Shown: positions 29,038 through 39,221, counted from the first letter of the stretch. The stretch: DNA of 64,000 bases from CAVONV01 sp963697355 (GCA_963697355.1 CAVONV010000032.1:248001-312000); one strand, 5' to 3'. Numbers and translations: made by a program. Notes: a model not told the origin generated them from the sequence alone.

Positions 29038-29138
29038 CTGCACCTCCGACCAACACCATCGTCACCGGTCACTCCCGTTGGACGACACGTTAGCATTCGA
29101 TGCGGCGTTACAACTCGCGGTGCAAGTGTAACAATTCA

Positions 29139-29176
29139 ATTCTCGAATTCTCGGGCTCTCGAGTTCTTGAGTACCC
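29139..29176. repeat. Octamer tandem repeat array (site 2)
   Basis: AATTCTCG, AATTCTCG, GGCTCTCG, AGTTCTTG, AGTACC: four 8-bp units plus a part unit, just beyond the stop of the esterase gene. Related to the arrays at 28894, 31146, 51381, 56340 and 60479. Confidence 0.65.
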
Positions 29177-29204
29177 TTCGGCTTTGCGTTGTTCTCCCTC
29201 TTCG

Positions 29205-30953
29205 CTAATATCGCCAGCTTTTTGTGTCCGCTCCTTCGGGGGCGGACTTGAGCATCCTCTCCACAAACCTCGGAATGAACATTTGGTGGTAGCGGAGACG
29301 CGAGATCGCGTTAGGCTGGTCGTGGTCACCATTCCAGCAGTGCTCGAAACGGTCTCCATAGTCCACTTCGCCTTCGTACGGCGGGTCGGTGGTGCTCTTT
29401 AGAAACTCCTCGGTAAGATAGACGGCATTGTTGAGATAGTAGTTGTCCATATCCCCACAGTAGATGTTGATTTTCCCTCTAAGCTTCGGGCCGATGGTTT
29501 TCCAGTCCCGCCTCAAGATGTAGGAGAGGTCATAGTTTTCTTTCCAATACTCGGCCACTTCATGGTCGATTTCCCCGGTCATTTTGTCCCATATCCGCTT
29601 TGGATAACCGTCATCGCCTGCGGGCGAGTACACCGCCTCCCAGATATCCCACTGGTCACCGGAGCGGCTCTTGGTTCCCAGTACGAGCTCTCGAATGTTC
29701 GTCTCCTCGAGGGTGGCTCCTACATGACCTAGCCAGTTTCGCCGTCCCGGCCGCGGCGTTTTCTTCCACTGGCTGCCCAGATAGTACGCGTTTTTGTCTT
29801 CATAAATATTGACGACCGTGAACGCCCGGAAGTCGATGGGATCCGGGCAAGCTGCGTAACAGGAGTTGTACTCGTCGGGGTACATGACTTGGACCGCGAG
29901 GGCTTCCCACCCACCGGTAGACCCGCCGTAAACGGCGCGAGCCCAACCTTCTCCAATACCTCGAAACTGCTTCTCTATGTGGGGAACGAGCTCATGGGTG
30001 ATGGCGTCTCCGTACGGTCCCAAGTTGGCGGAATTCACCGCGTATGAATCGTCGTAGTAGGGATTGGCGTGCTGAACCTCTATCGCTAGCACCCGAGGGA
30101 AATCAGGACTTGTCCATTCCTTATAGAATTGGTGGGCATGCTCAGCGACAGTAATGTTGTATCCCTCCCAGTCGAAACGCTCGCTGTAGGTGGGCTTCAT
30201 GTCGGGATCGGGCGGCGTCTCGCTGAATCCTCCGAAGTCGTACGGGAAATGACCGTGCATGATAACCAGCGGGTATCTAGCGTCGGGGTGCTCGTCGAAT
30301 CCTTCTGGAAGGAGCACATGAGCACCAAGATACATGGGGCGCCCCCAAAACTCCGATAGGAGCTTGCTTTGGATCTTGACGTGCTTGATGTACTTGGTCT
30401 CCGGAGGATCTGCGATGGTCTCAATCTCCTGGTCCAGGCTGATACGGATCACATCATCGCTCGCAGGGTCAATGGCGACCTTCTTGGGAAGAGAGTACAA
30501 ATTGCCGGGCTTTCGGTTCCACTGCTGCCCCTCGCCCTTGTCAGGCGGCAGCTTCACCACGTGCCCGTCGGCGCGATGAAACGTCTCATATCGATTGAGC
30601 AATCCCTGCACCCAGTACTCCCCGGCCGGGATCTCGCCGATACTCTTCAACGGGTAGCCAAGAACACCGGCGTCGATGTGGGTGTCATCGCCCGGATTCA
30701 GTCCATCGACATTTACCCCAAAGATGAGTTGAGTTTGCGCGCTGTCACTGATCTGAAATCGCGGCTCATCACTGTTGTCGGTTGAGATCAGTAGCAGCAT
30801 ACGACCATCCAAGGCCTCGGCGCTTCGTTCCGCGGGAAAGGACAAACCGAATCGAAGCTTGGCGTCTTCAGCCGCTCTTGCCGGCAAGCTCCACACCGTG
30901 ACGAAAAGCGCGCACAGAACCAACACAAAAGAATATAGGATCTTCGTCTTCAT
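29205..30953 (-). CDS. Exported esterase-like alpha/beta hydrolase
   Basis: A 582-residue protein with a Sec signal (LVLCALFVTVWSLPARA, cleavage near 28). The N-terminal 200 residues form a beta-rich domain; the C-terminal part is a putative esterase of the alpha/beta-hydrolase fold. The nucleophile elbow is YGGSTGGW (S345), with YPLVIMHGHFPYDF as the oxyanion strand and GDHDQPNAISRLRYHQM near the catalytic His. Location periplasmic or outer surface. Such enzymes often act on carbohydrate or peptide esters, but the substrate is not evident. A monocistronic gene flanked by tandem repeats. Confidence 0.88.
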   Translation of the reverse strand: MKTKILYSFVLVLCALFVTVWSLPARAAEDAKLRFGLSFPAERSAEALDGRMLLLISTDNSDEPRFQISDSAQTQLIFGVNVDGLNPGDDTHIDAGVLGYPLKSIGEIPAGEYWVQGLLNRYETFHRADGHVVKLPPDKGEGQQWNRKPGNLYSLPKKVAIDPASDDVIRISLDQEIETIADPPETKYIKHVKIQSKLLSEFWGRPMYLGAHVLLPEGFDEHPDARYPLVIMHGHFPYDFGGFSETPPDPDMKPTYSERFDWEGYNITVAEHAHQFYKEWTSPDFPRVLAIEVQHANPYYDDSYAVNSANLGPYGDAITHELVPHIEKQFRGIGEGWARAVYGGSTGGWEALAVQVMYPDEYNSCYAACPDPIDFRAFTVVNIYEDKNAYYLGSQWKKTPRPGRRNWLGHVGATLEETNIRELVLGTKSRSGDQWDIWEAVYSPAGDDGYPKRIWDKMTGEIDHEVAEYWKENYDLSYILRRDWKTIGPKLRGKINIYCGDMDNYYLNNAVYLTEEFLKSTTDPPYEGEVDYGDRFEHCWNGDHDQPNAISRLRYHQMFIPRFVERMLKSAPEGADTKSWRY

Positions 30954-31110
30954 GGAATTTCCCTCCTAAAAAGCAACAACCCGAGCTGCCATCGGTAACA
31001 CGAGCTCGGGATCGTTGTCAAAACCAACTTCGTACCTTGACTCAACTAACCATCACCAGTTGAACGGTGAGTTTGCTACTCGAACGGAGGGGCGGTCCGA
31101 AGTGACAACG

Positions 31111-31166
31111 TCAGTGATCAGTGACCAGTCACCAGTGAACAGTTCTTGAGTTCTTGAGTTCTTTCT
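31111..31166. repeat. Heptamer array joined to octamer array (site 3)
   Basis: TCAGTGA, TCAGTGA, CCAGTCA, CCAGTGA, ACAGTTC (7-bp period) run directly into TTGAGTTC-type octamers up to the stop of the permease gene at 31170. The heptamer consensus N-CAGT-N-A is the reverse complement of the units at 55224-55258. The region 30954-31169 holds no gene that I can support. Confidence 0.65.
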
Positions 31167-31169
31167 TAT

Positions 31170-33626
31170 CTACTCATACCTCAGCGTAATCACTGGATCG
31201 ACACGGACGGCGCGACGGGCCGGGAGGTAGCTCGCGAGTTTCGCTACCAGGAGAAAAATCAACGAAATCCCGATGAAAGTAAGTGGACCACCCGCACCAC
31301 TGACTTGAAATCCTTCGAGTTGGCTGCCCACGAACCGCACCATGGCAAAGGCGAGGCCCAATCCCACCACGAGCCCAATCACTGTCAGAACCACACCTTG
31401 ACGGACCACCAGCAATAGGATGTTCCTAGGCAATGCGCCCATGGCCATACGAATCCCTATCTCATGAGATCGATGATGCACCGTATAAGAGATGACACCA
31501 TAGATCCCCACACCGGCCATGACCAGGGCGATCACGCCGAGCCCGGTCAAGATGCGAACAAAGAACAAGTTTTGTGTATCGATTTGAGCAATAGCTTGCT
31601 CCATGCTCATAACGTTATCTACCGGTTGATTGGGATCCACATCCCAAACGCCTTCTCGAACCAGCGGCCCAAGACTCACCGGGTCGACAGAAGTCCTGAG
31701 CGCTACTGAGGTATCCCGTCGCGGATTCTGGGCCTGTGCCAAGAACACGATGGGCTCGTCCGGCTTCTGAAATCGAAGCGAGTGCGAATGAATCTGCACA
31801 TCACCCGTTATGCCCACAATCGTCAGCCAAGGGTTGTCGGAGCTCGATCTCCCCAGTTTGAACCGCTTCCCAATGGGATTCTCCTCGGGCCAAAAGCGAC
31901 GAACGGCACCTTGACTCACCAAGGCAACGGGAAGCCTGCCGTGGTTGTCGCTCTCTTGAATTCCCCGACCCTGAACGAGCTCAATCTCCATGGTCTCGAG
32001 GATGCTTGGACTGACCACGATGTTGAAGGCCTGCGGTCCAGACGATTCGTCGTCGCTGAGCGCACCTTCGATAGTAATCGGCGCGGCGGGTGCACCGGGA
32101 AAGAGGGTCAGCGGCAGTTGAGTGATAACGGCCGCCGATTCCACGCCGGGGATCGTTTCCAATCGCTCCAAGGTCTGACGAAAGAAAGCGGCCACTTCAT
32201 GATCTTCAGAATAGCCGGTCTCCGGCAACGTGACCCTCATGGTCAGTAGGTTATGCGGATTGAACCCGGGGTCGGCCGTATAGATCACATTAAAGGCGCG
32301 GATCAAGGCACCCGCCGAGATCAACAAGGCTAGCGCCATCGACACTTGAGCGACCACTAACATGTTCCTCATGAACCGGCGCCGCACTCCGCCAGTTCCA
32401 CCTCTACCGCCTTCTTTGAGAGTGTCGTGCAGATCGGGCTTGGAGATTTGTAGAGCCGGGACGACACCGAAAACAACGCCCGCCACGAGAGAAATCACAA
32501 AGGTGTGAAAGAGAATGACGGGATTCAAATGCATCCCCTCGGCCAGAAAGCCAATGTTGATGTCGGGCCGAACCATTTCCCGCAAGAATCTCATACCCCA
32601 AAGGCCCAAGAGTAACCCGAAGGTCCCTCCCACCGCCGAAAGAAGGACACTTTCCGTGAGAAGCTGACGTATGATCCGGAAACGGGCCGCTCCGAGACTG
32701 GATCGAAGAGCTATCTCTTTCTCTCTCACCGTGGCACGCGCCAACAACAAATTCGCAACGTTGGCGCAAGCAATCAATAGAACCAATGTTATTGAGGTGT
32801 AGAGAAATATCAGAACGAAGGATGTACCGCTGAGCAGATTATCCCTTATTGTGACGACATCCACCGACCAACCCTCGTTGGTATCGGAGTGAGAAGCTTC
32901 GAGTCGGCGGGCAATCGTCTTCATTTCCGCATCGGCTTCCTCGACGCTAGCGCCCGATTTCAATCGCCCCAGGACGAAAGTGGTTCGCTCATCTCTATTG
33001 GATTGTCCCCGCTCCAAGACAAGCGGCGTATAAAGAGCGGTATTTCGGTTAAAGAAGAAGAAACTCTCGTGAGTGACGCCGACGATGGTGTAGCTCTCCC
33101 CATCCAGTGCAATCTGTTGTCCAAGCACATCTTCACGCCCGCCGAAACGCTGCTGCCAGAAACTGTGACTCAGAACGACAACCTTCTCACCGCCAGGTTG
33201 GCTCTCTTCTGTTCGGAAGGTCCGTCCCAGTGACAACGGATAGCCCGTCGTCGGGAAAAAACCCGTCGTGACGCGGAATGCGACAACACGTACGGGTTCA
33301 CCGCTGCCTACGAGATTGAACGACCCGCCGACGCCGGCCACGAGGTACTCCAAGGTATCCGACTGTTCGCGCCAGTCGAGAAAATCATCGACAGATGCCG
33401 GATTCTGGTTGATGTCACGGGACAGATTGGAGCTGAAGACAAAGACAACCTTTTCGGGATCATCCACGGGCAATGGAAAATTTAGGAGTGATTCAACGAC
33501 ACTGAAAACGGTGGTATTGGCGCCAATGCCCAGAGCCAACGTCAACAATGCAACGGCCGTAAACCCAGGATTCTTCCACAACATACGCGTTGCATAAATG
33601 AGGTCTTGCTTCATGTTAGAAAGCAT
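31170..33626 (-). CDS. MacB/FtsX-type ABC permease, ADOP-like without prefix domain
   Basis: An 818-residue permease with the duplicated MacB-core/FtsX plan: first helix LLTLALGIGANTTVFSVVES, FtsX signature ANVANLLLARATVREKEIAL, then a second half with RSHEIGIRMAMGA, and the ending RAVRVDPVITLRYE. It lacks the 75-residue soluble prefix seen in the 2.6-8.1 kb copies and starts directly at DLIYATRMLWKNPG. No PadR gene and no ATPase accompany it. Periplasmic domains differ from the other copies, so a separate substrate is likely. The 33627-33838 gap upstream shows nothing recognisable. Confidence 0.9.
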   Translation of the reverse strand: MLSNMKQDLIYATRMLWKNPGFTAVALLTLALGIGANTTVFSVVESLLNFPLPVDDPEKVVFVFSSNLSRDINQNPASVDDFLDWREQSDTLEYLVAGVGGSFNLVGSGEPVRVVAFRVTTGFFPTTGYPLSLGRTFRTEESQPGGEKVVVLSHSFWQQRFGGREDVLGQQIALDGESYTIVGVTHESFFFFNRNTALYTPLVLERGQSNRDERTTFVLGRLKSGASVEEADAEMKTIARRLEASHSDTNEGWSVDVVTIRDNLLSGTSFVLIFLYTSITLVLLIACANVANLLLARATVREKEIALRSSLGAARFRIIRQLLTESVLLSAVGGTFGLLLGLWGMRFLREMVRPDINIGFLAEGMHLNPVILFHTFVISLVAGVVFGVVPALQISKPDLHDTLKEGGRGGTGGVRRRFMRNMLVVAQVSMALALLISAGALIRAFNVIYTADPGFNPHNLLTMRVTLPETGYSEDHEVAAFFRQTLERLETIPGVESAAVITQLPLTLFPGAPAAPITIEGALSDDESSGPQAFNIVVSPSILETMEIELVQGRGIQESDNHGRLPVALVSQGAVRRFWPEENPIGKRFKLGRSSSDNPWLTIVGITGDVQIHSHSLRFQKPDEPIVFLAQAQNPRRDTSVALRTSVDPVSLGPLVREGVWDVDPNQPVDNVMSMEQAIAQIDTQNLFFVRILTGLGVIALVMAGVGIYGVISYTVHHRSHEIGIRMAMGALPRNILLLVVRQGVVLTVIGLVVGLGLAFAMVRFVGSQLEGFQVSGAGGPLTFIGISLIFLLVAKLASYLPARRAVRVDPVITLRYE

Positions 33627-33838
33627 AATGCCTGCCCTTCGGAAATCACTTCAAAGTCAATGCCGGTCCATATTTGGAGTACGTCTCGGCGCACCCTTTT
33701 ATGACCAAAACACAGATGTTTGTTGCTAAGGGAATCACTTGGAGACACCAATCCTCACTACTGACTTGATACGACAATCCCGCTTGGAAGGTTCAGCGAA
33801 ATCTGGGACGACGACGGACGAATCGAGGAGGCAAGATA

Positions 33839-35197
33839 TCAGAAGAACACCATGCGGCGAAGCGCCTCCCAACAGAGCCGACCTAGGCGAGCACCGTCTC
33901 TCCATCTGGAAATGTTGGTATCTCCGTACTTCCTTGAGCGGTAGTGGACGGGGACATCGATAACGGCCAAATTGAGCTGACGCGCACCAAACAGCAAGTC
34001 GAAGTCGCCGAAGGGATCCTTGGCGCTCCAGTCGTCCATGAGCTCTCGGAGCTTGACATAGTCGCTTCGAAACAGCACCTTCGTCCCGCAAAGAGTGTCT
34101 CGAATCGGATAGTCGAGAATGTAGGAGAGGAGCAGCGTAAAGGCGCGGTTGCCCAACTTGTTGAGAAACCTCATGGATTGGTCCTCCATGGGATAGACCA
34201 ACCGTGTGCCATTCGCGAACTCGGCCTCCCCCGATGAAATCACCTGGTAGAACCGTTCCAGCTCTTCCACGGGGACGGTTCGGTCCGCGTCGTATATATA
34301 GAGCAGATCACCCGTGGCGACTTCGAAACCGCACCGGACCGCATCAGCCTTGCCGACCCCTTGTTGCTTGAGAACCACCAACCCGTGCTTCTTCTGGAGC
34401 TCGAGCGCTTTCTCATAAGTACCATCGGTCGAATGGCCTTCCACGACAATGAGCTCTGTCTTCGTGCCGAGTCTTGGAATCTCGTCGAGCAGGGGCTCCA
34501 GATTGTCACGCTCGTTGCGAGCCGGTATCAGTATGGACACAGAGTAGTCACCCTTGATTCGGTGAAGACGCGCCACATAGATGTTCAACATGGCAAGGTG
34601 CCGGAGCAGTGGCAAACGCACCACGATGCGGTTCAAGAACCAATCGAGGGGGGGTAGACGCACCGGGCAGAGGAGCACCGGAATCCGCCGAACGATCTGG
34701 AATCCTGTAAGCCGCAAGAAATTCTCGAGGTCCGTTGGATGGACCCAGTTCTCGCGGCTTCGAGACCGCGCCTTCAGTCCCAAGCGTTCTGCCACCCGGT
34801 ACACCGAGTCCCACAAGCTCGAATAGACCGCTACCATGAGCCGATCTCGGGCTTGGATGCGCCGGGCAACCGACTCGAGCGTCGCCTGGACGTCACGAAA
34901 AGCCGGCAGAGCATCCGGGATCACCACCGCGCCCGGAGAAAGTGTCTCAACACCCTCCAGAGTGGACATGTCGGTGAAAATGGTCTTCTCCGGCGGAAGA
35001 TCCGACGCGTCTTCCGTTACGAGAAGCGTCTCTTTCCCAATGTTTGCAGCGACTCTACCATCTCCCCCTATTTGGACGACGCGATCTTGTCCCAAGCAGA
35101 GCACGCGGAAGGCGCGGGCTAGCTCACGGTGGAAACAAGATCGCAACCAGTGCTGTATTGGCGAATACGTGCGAGGCGGGGCCGGTGGTCGGCTCAT
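33839..35197 (-). CDS. Methyltransferase-like/glycosyltransferase family 2 fusion
   Basis: About 452 residues. Residues 1-215 form a degenerate class I methyltransferase-like domain (VVQIGGDGRVAAN in place of the SAM loop, then LWDSVYRVAERLGLK). From about 218 a GT-A glycosyltransferase follows (YSVSILIPARNERDNLEPLLDEI), with DAD in YIYDADRTVP for metal/nucleotide-sugar binding and GTKVLFRSDYV later. It resembles dolichol-phosphate-mannose-synthase-like enzymes. ATG 35197 overlaps the epimerase stop (ATGA), so the two are coupled; a longer frame to 35245 would overlap the epimerase. Role: surface glycan or lipid-linked sugar synthesis, inferred. Confidence 0.88.
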   Translation of the reverse strand: MSRPPAPPRTYSPIQHWLRSCFHRELARAFRVLCLGQDRVVQIGGDGRVAANIGKETLLVTEDASDLPPEKTIFTDMSTLEGVETLSPGAVVIPDALPAFRDVQATLESVARRIQARDRLMVAVYSSLWDSVYRVAERLGLKARSRSRENWVHPTDLENFLRLTGFQIVRRIPVLLCPVRLPPLDWFLNRIVVRLPLLRHLAMLNIYVARLHRIKGDYSVSILIPARNERDNLEPLLDEIPRLGTKTELIVVEGHSTDGTYEKALELQKKHGLVVLKQQGVGKADAVRCGFEVATGDLLYIYDADRTVPVEELERFYQVISSGEAEFANGTRLVYPMEDQSMRFLNKLGNRAFTLLLSYILDYPIRDTLCGTKVLFRSDYVKLRELMDDWSAKDPFGDFDLLFGARQLNLAVIDVPVHYRSRKYGDTNISRWRDGARLGRLCWEALRRMVFF

Positions 35198-36162
35198 TGG
35201 TCTGGCGAGTGCTCTCCTCCGGCAGTTCTGACCTTCTCGTACCATCGAATGGTTTTCTCGAGACCTTCCTCAAAGGAGGTGTTGGCTCGGAAGCCGAAGA
35301 GTTCTTGTGCTCGCTCGGTATCCAAACACCGTCTAGGCTGACCGTTGGGCTTCGAAGTATCCCATCGGATCTCACCTTCGAAGGCCGTCAGGCGAACAAT
35401 CAGATGCACCAGATCTTTGATTGAGATTTCTTTACTTGTGCCAATGTTGACCGGCTCCACCCCGTCGTATTGCTCCGCTGCCAACACAATCGCTTCGGCG
35501 CAATCTTCTACATACAGGAATTCCCGAGTGGGGCTGCCATCTCCCCAGCAGGTGATGGCGGGCTCACCGGCCTCCTTCGCCTCGAGACATTTTCTTATGA
35601 GGGCAGGTATGACGTGAGACCGTTCAAGGTCGAAATTGTCTCCTGGTCCGTAGAGGTTGACAGGCAAAAGGTAAATGGCGTTGAAGCCGTACTGTTTTCG
35701 GTAGGCCTGCGCTTGAACCAAAAGGGCTTTCTTCGCCAAGCCGTAGGGGGCGTTGGTCTCCTCCGGATAGCCCTCCCAGAGCATTTCTTCGCGAAAAGGT
35801 ACGGGCGTGTGCTTAGGGTAGGAGCAAATGGTACCCACCACAACGAATTTTCCAGTCCCAAAGCGGCGCGCATGCTCCAGCAACAAGACTCCCATCATCA
35901 TGTTGTCATAGAAGAAAGTGGCCGGCTGATTTCGATTAGCACCGATACCTCCGACATTGCCGGCGGCATGGATCACCAGATCGGGACGAAAATCACGATA
36001 GAGGGCTTTCACGTTGGTTTCGACCCTCAAGTCTTGGGCCGCCCGACGCGGAACACAAATGTGTTTGCAATCTTGATCGCGTAGCTTTGCAACGATCCGG
36101 GAACCCAAAAAGCCTGCCCCTCCTGTTACGAGCACGCGTCGACGGGTCCAAAAATCACTCAT
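35194..36162 (-). CDS. NAD-dependent epimerase, GDP-L-fucose-synthase-like
   Basis: A 322-residue extended short-chain dehydrogenase. The dinucleotide loop TGGAGFLG is at 13-20, the catalytic Y140-x3-K144 is in APYGLAKKALL, and C113 sits in GTICSYPK. The segment VGGIGANRNQPATFFYDNMMM is characteristic of GDP-L-fucose synthase and close relatives. It acts in nucleotide-sugar synthesis in the cytosol. No GDP-mannose dehydratase gene is in view, so a related epimerase/reductase activity is possible. Overlaps the glycosyltransferase gene downstream. Confidence 0.9.
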   Translation of the reverse strand: MSDFWTRRRVLVTGGAGFLGSRIVAKLRDQDCKHICVPRRAAQDLRVETNVKALYRDFRPDLVIHAAGNVGGIGANRNQPATFFYDNMMMGVLLLEHARRFGTGKFVVVGTICSYPKHTPVPFREEMLWEGYPEETNAPYGLAKKALLVQAQAYRKQYGFNAIYLLPVNLYGPGDNFDLERSHVIPALIRKCLEAKEAGEPAITCWGDGSPTREFLYVEDCAEAIVLAAEQYDGVEPVNIGTSKEISIKDLVHLIVRLTAFEGEIRWDTSKPNGQPRRCLDTERAQELFGFRANTSFEEGLEKTIRWYEKVRTAGGEHSPDQ

Positions 36163-36277
36163 CAGTCATCCTTCGGATTCCGTAGATGATATCTGCTCCA
36201 TAAAGCTCTGTTCAACCGAATCCCATTCATAACCTGTACCGAGGAGGCTATTGGCGTTGAAAGAGAAGATAGAGAGC

Positions 36278-37885
36278 TCAGGAGGATGAGCCATTCCTTA
36301 GCTTCCAGATACGAACGATGGGCCCTCCTCGCTCAACCCCGGCAAAACCGGAAAAGGGTAGGTAGAACGCGTCGGACTGGTGGAAGATTGCCGCAGGCAG
36401 CTCCGAATTCTCAAACGGACTGAAAACGGCCACTTGTTCACCCTGTTCCCCGAGCCACGTGCGTACTTCATCCGAGATCCTCGAGTAGTTGCTCAGACTC
36501 GGGTGCTCATGGGTGATGAGATATGGAGCTGCGGCAGGTTTCGGTCTTCCGGTGAAACAGTTGATGATTGTCGGTCGAAACGCGGGGGGCCGACGACGGT
36601 CTTTGTTGATATGCGGCGCGCCGTAACCTCGGCACAGGAGGATCTCCGTTTGAGGAGCGACATTCTGGGCTATCCATTCGGCAGCCTGTAGGCGAGTGTC
36701 CTTGACAGAAGCAAGCCGATCGAACTGAATCGAAGACCAAAGACTGGGACCACAAAGGGCAACCAAAACGACCGCAAAGACGACCGAACGAGCTCGAATC
36801 GACTTTCGAGGAAAGGCATTGATGAGATCGGCGCCAAAAACCGCAAATAGTGGTGTCAAAGGCACCAGGTAGCGAGGGAAGGCACTGCTGAGACCAGAAA
36901 TAAAGACAAAATAAGGTAGAAAGAATGCCAAGAGCACCCAATCTGCGGTTCGTCTCAGCCAGAGAGCGCGCAACAGGCCAGCCAATGCGACTCCAAGGAA
37001 AGACCATCCGAGTCCGCCGGGAAGGGTCACCCGGAGGTGGGTCCACAAAGCCCACTCGCTTTCAGGTTGATAGTGGAGGCTGATGAGGTTGCCCAGATCC
37101 CTCACGAAGGCCGCTTGGCGGAGGACAACGTAAGGCGATGTCAGTGCAAAAACCAGGGTCATACTCAGCCCTGCGACCAAAAGCCGGCCGACAAGGTCCC
37201 GCAGTGTGATACCTCGTTTCGGGCTCCGGAAAGATATCCACCCAGCAACGACCAAACTGAGAACGACCAGCCCCGCATTGTATTTCGTCGAAGTCGCAAG
37301 CCCGGCGAAGACTCCAGAAAACACGAAGTTGGCAAAACTCGGCTTGTCCGCTGCCCTGAGCGCGAACAGAAGGGATAGGATGATGAAAAATGTCATAGGG
37401 ACTTCGAGCAATGCGAAATGAGAATTCCGGACGTGCAGGTGACAAGTCGCCAAGGCTGCGGCTGCAAGGAGAGCAGCCGCGCGGCTGCCGTATGCTCGGA
37501 GAGATAGTAGATAGGTCATCCCGACAGTGACGACTCCGAAAACCACACTGACCCCGCGACAAATTCTGTACGGAAGGCCGGGACGGAGAACAACGGCGTC
37601 AAACAAGAAATCCCAGAGCCTCTCGTAGTGGCCCAAAGCTCTACCCACGAGGTAGTACATTCCCAGCACGAGCGTGTCCAGGTACCTGAGAAAGCTAGGC
37701 CAATCGAAGCCTCCCGGATGTGGATTGCCCGTGGCCAGGATATGGTAGGCACGGCCAACGAGATGCTCTTCGTCAGGTCGAGTGAGGGGATGAGGTAAGC
37801 CGTAGTCCATCCCCCAGACGCGAAGGACGATAGCGACAAAAAAAATGGCCAAAAGAGTCAGCAGGGAATGACTCGTCTTTGGCAT
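36278..37885 (-). CDS. Glycosyltransferase family 39 membrane protein
   Basis: A 535-residue integral membrane protein with about ten to twelve hydrophobic segments in the first 390 residues and a soluble C-terminal domain. The luminal/periplasmic loop after helix 1 carries RPDEEH, the acidic motif of the GT39/ArnT/PMT superfamily. Such enzymes move a sugar from a polyprenyl-phosphate donor to lipid or protein on the outer face of the inner membrane. The upstream epimerase and glycosyltransferase could make and load that donor. Acceptor unknown. The 37886-38120 gap shows nothing recognisable. Confidence 0.87.
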   Translation of the reverse strand: MPKTSHSLLTLLAIFFVAIVLRVWGMDYGLPHPLTRPDEEHLVGRAYHILATGNPHPGGFDWPSFLRYLDTLVLGMYYLVGRALGHYERLWDFLFDAVVLRPGLPYRICRGVSVVFGVVTVGMTYLLSLRAYGSRAAALLAAAALATCHLHVRNSHFALLEVPMTFFIILSLLFALRAADKPSFANFVFSGVFAGLATSTKYNAGLVVLSLVVAGWISFRSPKRGITLRDLVGRLLVAGLSMTLVFALTSPYVVLRQAAFVRDLGNLISLHYQPESEWALWTHLRVTLPGGLGWSFLGVALAGLLRALWLRRTADWVLLAFFLPYFVFISGLSSAFPRYLVPLTPLFAVFGADLINAFPRKSIRARSVVFAVVLVALCGPSLWSSIQFDRLASVKDTRLQAAEWIAQNVAPQTEILLCRGYGAPHINKDRRRPPAFRPTIINCFTGRPKPAAAPYLITHEHPSLSNYSRISDEVRTWLGEQGEQVAVFSPFENSELPAAIFHQSDAFYLPFSGFAGVERGGPIVRIWKLRNGSSS

Positions 37886-38120
37886 GGGGGCAAATCATAG
37901 TCCGGACCAGATGTTGAGTAAAGACGCTCTTCGCTCAACTACCCAAAGTCCGGTTTCTGATGTTTTCCATCATCAACAAGACAACCTAGCCCGCACCTCA
38001 CCTCGGCTCTCCATTGAAGCAAAAACGAGGGCATGGCAAAGCCCCTTGAGCTCAAACAGGCCCTATTCTGGCTCGAGATGAGCCCAGAAGATAATGATGC
38101 TCGAAAGACTGAGCCGCGAT

Positions 38121-39146
38121 TCAACCTCTCGGGATCCAAAATCCGGTCGTCTTGAACGCTTGCGCTCGCTCGTTGATAGATGCCATCTGCTGAGCACTCA
38201 AAGGCCCGCCGAACTCCAAAGCCGCCGACACGACTCCGTCCAATGTGAAGTAGGAGTCCATCCCGACAACAACGGTGGCGATGGGCAAGGAAAGCGCGTA
38301 GTGGATGTAGTCGCGCGGAGTCGGCAGGTCCCAGCGATCAAGCGCCCCAGGAGGCGGTCCGTATTCATCGATACGATCCGGCTTGGTGGCGTGGGCCTTG
38401 AAGAAGTAGCCTTTTCCGCATGTTTTCATGGCAATGACGGCGGTCCCCCGTGTTTTCGCTGCCGGAAGCACTTCGGGCTCGAAATCCGGGACTCGAGTCG
38501 CATTCAAAGGAAGTTGAATTCCATCGGGGTCCAGCTTCTCCATACCTGCCAACGCGACTTCGGGGAGGTGTGTGGAAAAGCCACGGAATCGTACGACCTT
38601 CTCATCGATCATCTTTCGGATAGCTGCTTCAGCCCCGTTCTCGGTCGCGACCTCATCGACCTCCTCGTTCGTCTTGAGGAAATGATGAAGAACCAAGTCG
38701 AGCCTATCCGTCTCGAGACGTTTTAGACTTCGTTCCATCTCCCGCATGGCACCATCGTAGTTGCGCTCGTCGACCTTGGTCTCGAGAAAGGCCTTGGACC
38801 GGTGAGTTTTCATAGCCAAACCCACTCTCTTCTCACTGATGCCGTCAGGGCCGTAATTCGCGCTGGTCTCGATCACGCGGGCACCTCGGTCGATGGCACG
38901 GCGCACGAGCTCGGCTGCCGATTCGTCATCCGGAATCGGCTCGTAGAAACGGCTTCCACAACCGACGCCAACGATCGAGACTTCGACACCCGTTCTCCCA
39001 AAGGTGCGCAGAGGAATCTCTGGAGGGGTCGCCGTCGATTCGGCGCGAGAGGAGCTCACACCGGAAAGCAGGGAGGCTCCCGCCGCCGCTGCTGTTCCCG
39101 TTAGAAAAGACCGCCGCTTGATACCCTGGCCCTCGTTCTTCTTCAT
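38121..39146 (-). CDS. Tat-exported aldo/keto reductase family protein
   Basis: A 341-residue protein. A twin-arginine signal (KRRSFLTGTAAAAGASLLSG) is followed by an aldo/keto reductase barrel: TFGRTGVEVSIVGVGCG, VIETSANYGPDGISEKRVG (Asp/Tyr region), ETKVDERNYDGAM, LDLVLHHF. Export of a NADP-type barrel is unusual but recurrent among Tat-tagged 'aldo/keto reductase' proteins in Acidobacteriota and Planctomycetes (from memory). ATG 39146 is preceded by AGGAG at seven bases. Divergent from the spermidine-synthase-like gene, sharing a 75-bp promoter region. Confidence 0.9.
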   Translation of the reverse strand: MKKNEGQGIKRRSFLTGTAAAAGASLLSGVSSSRAESTATPPEIPLRTFGRTGVEVSIVGVGCGSRFYEPIPDDESAAELVRRAIDRGARVIETSANYGPDGISEKRVGLAMKTHRSKAFLETKVDERNYDGAMREMERSLKRLETDRLDLVLHHFLKTNEEVDEVATENGAEAAIRKMIDEKVVRFRGFSTHLPEVALAGMEKLDPDGIQLPLNATRVPDFEPEVLPAAKTRGTAVIAMKTCGKGYFFKAHATKPDRIDEYGPPPGALDRWDLPTPRDYIHYALSLPIATVVVGMDSYFTLDGVVSAALEFGGPLSAQQMASINERAQAFKTTGFWIPRG

Positions 39147-39221
39147 GTCACATCTCCTTTCCCGAGACACATAGTCTAGAACGAACACCGGAATTCGCGA
39201 AAGCGATAGAATGAGAGCTTC

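Noticed and set aside
28894..31166. CRISPR array
   Set aside because: The tandem units are only 7-8 bp with no spacers; no cas gene is present anywhere in the window.
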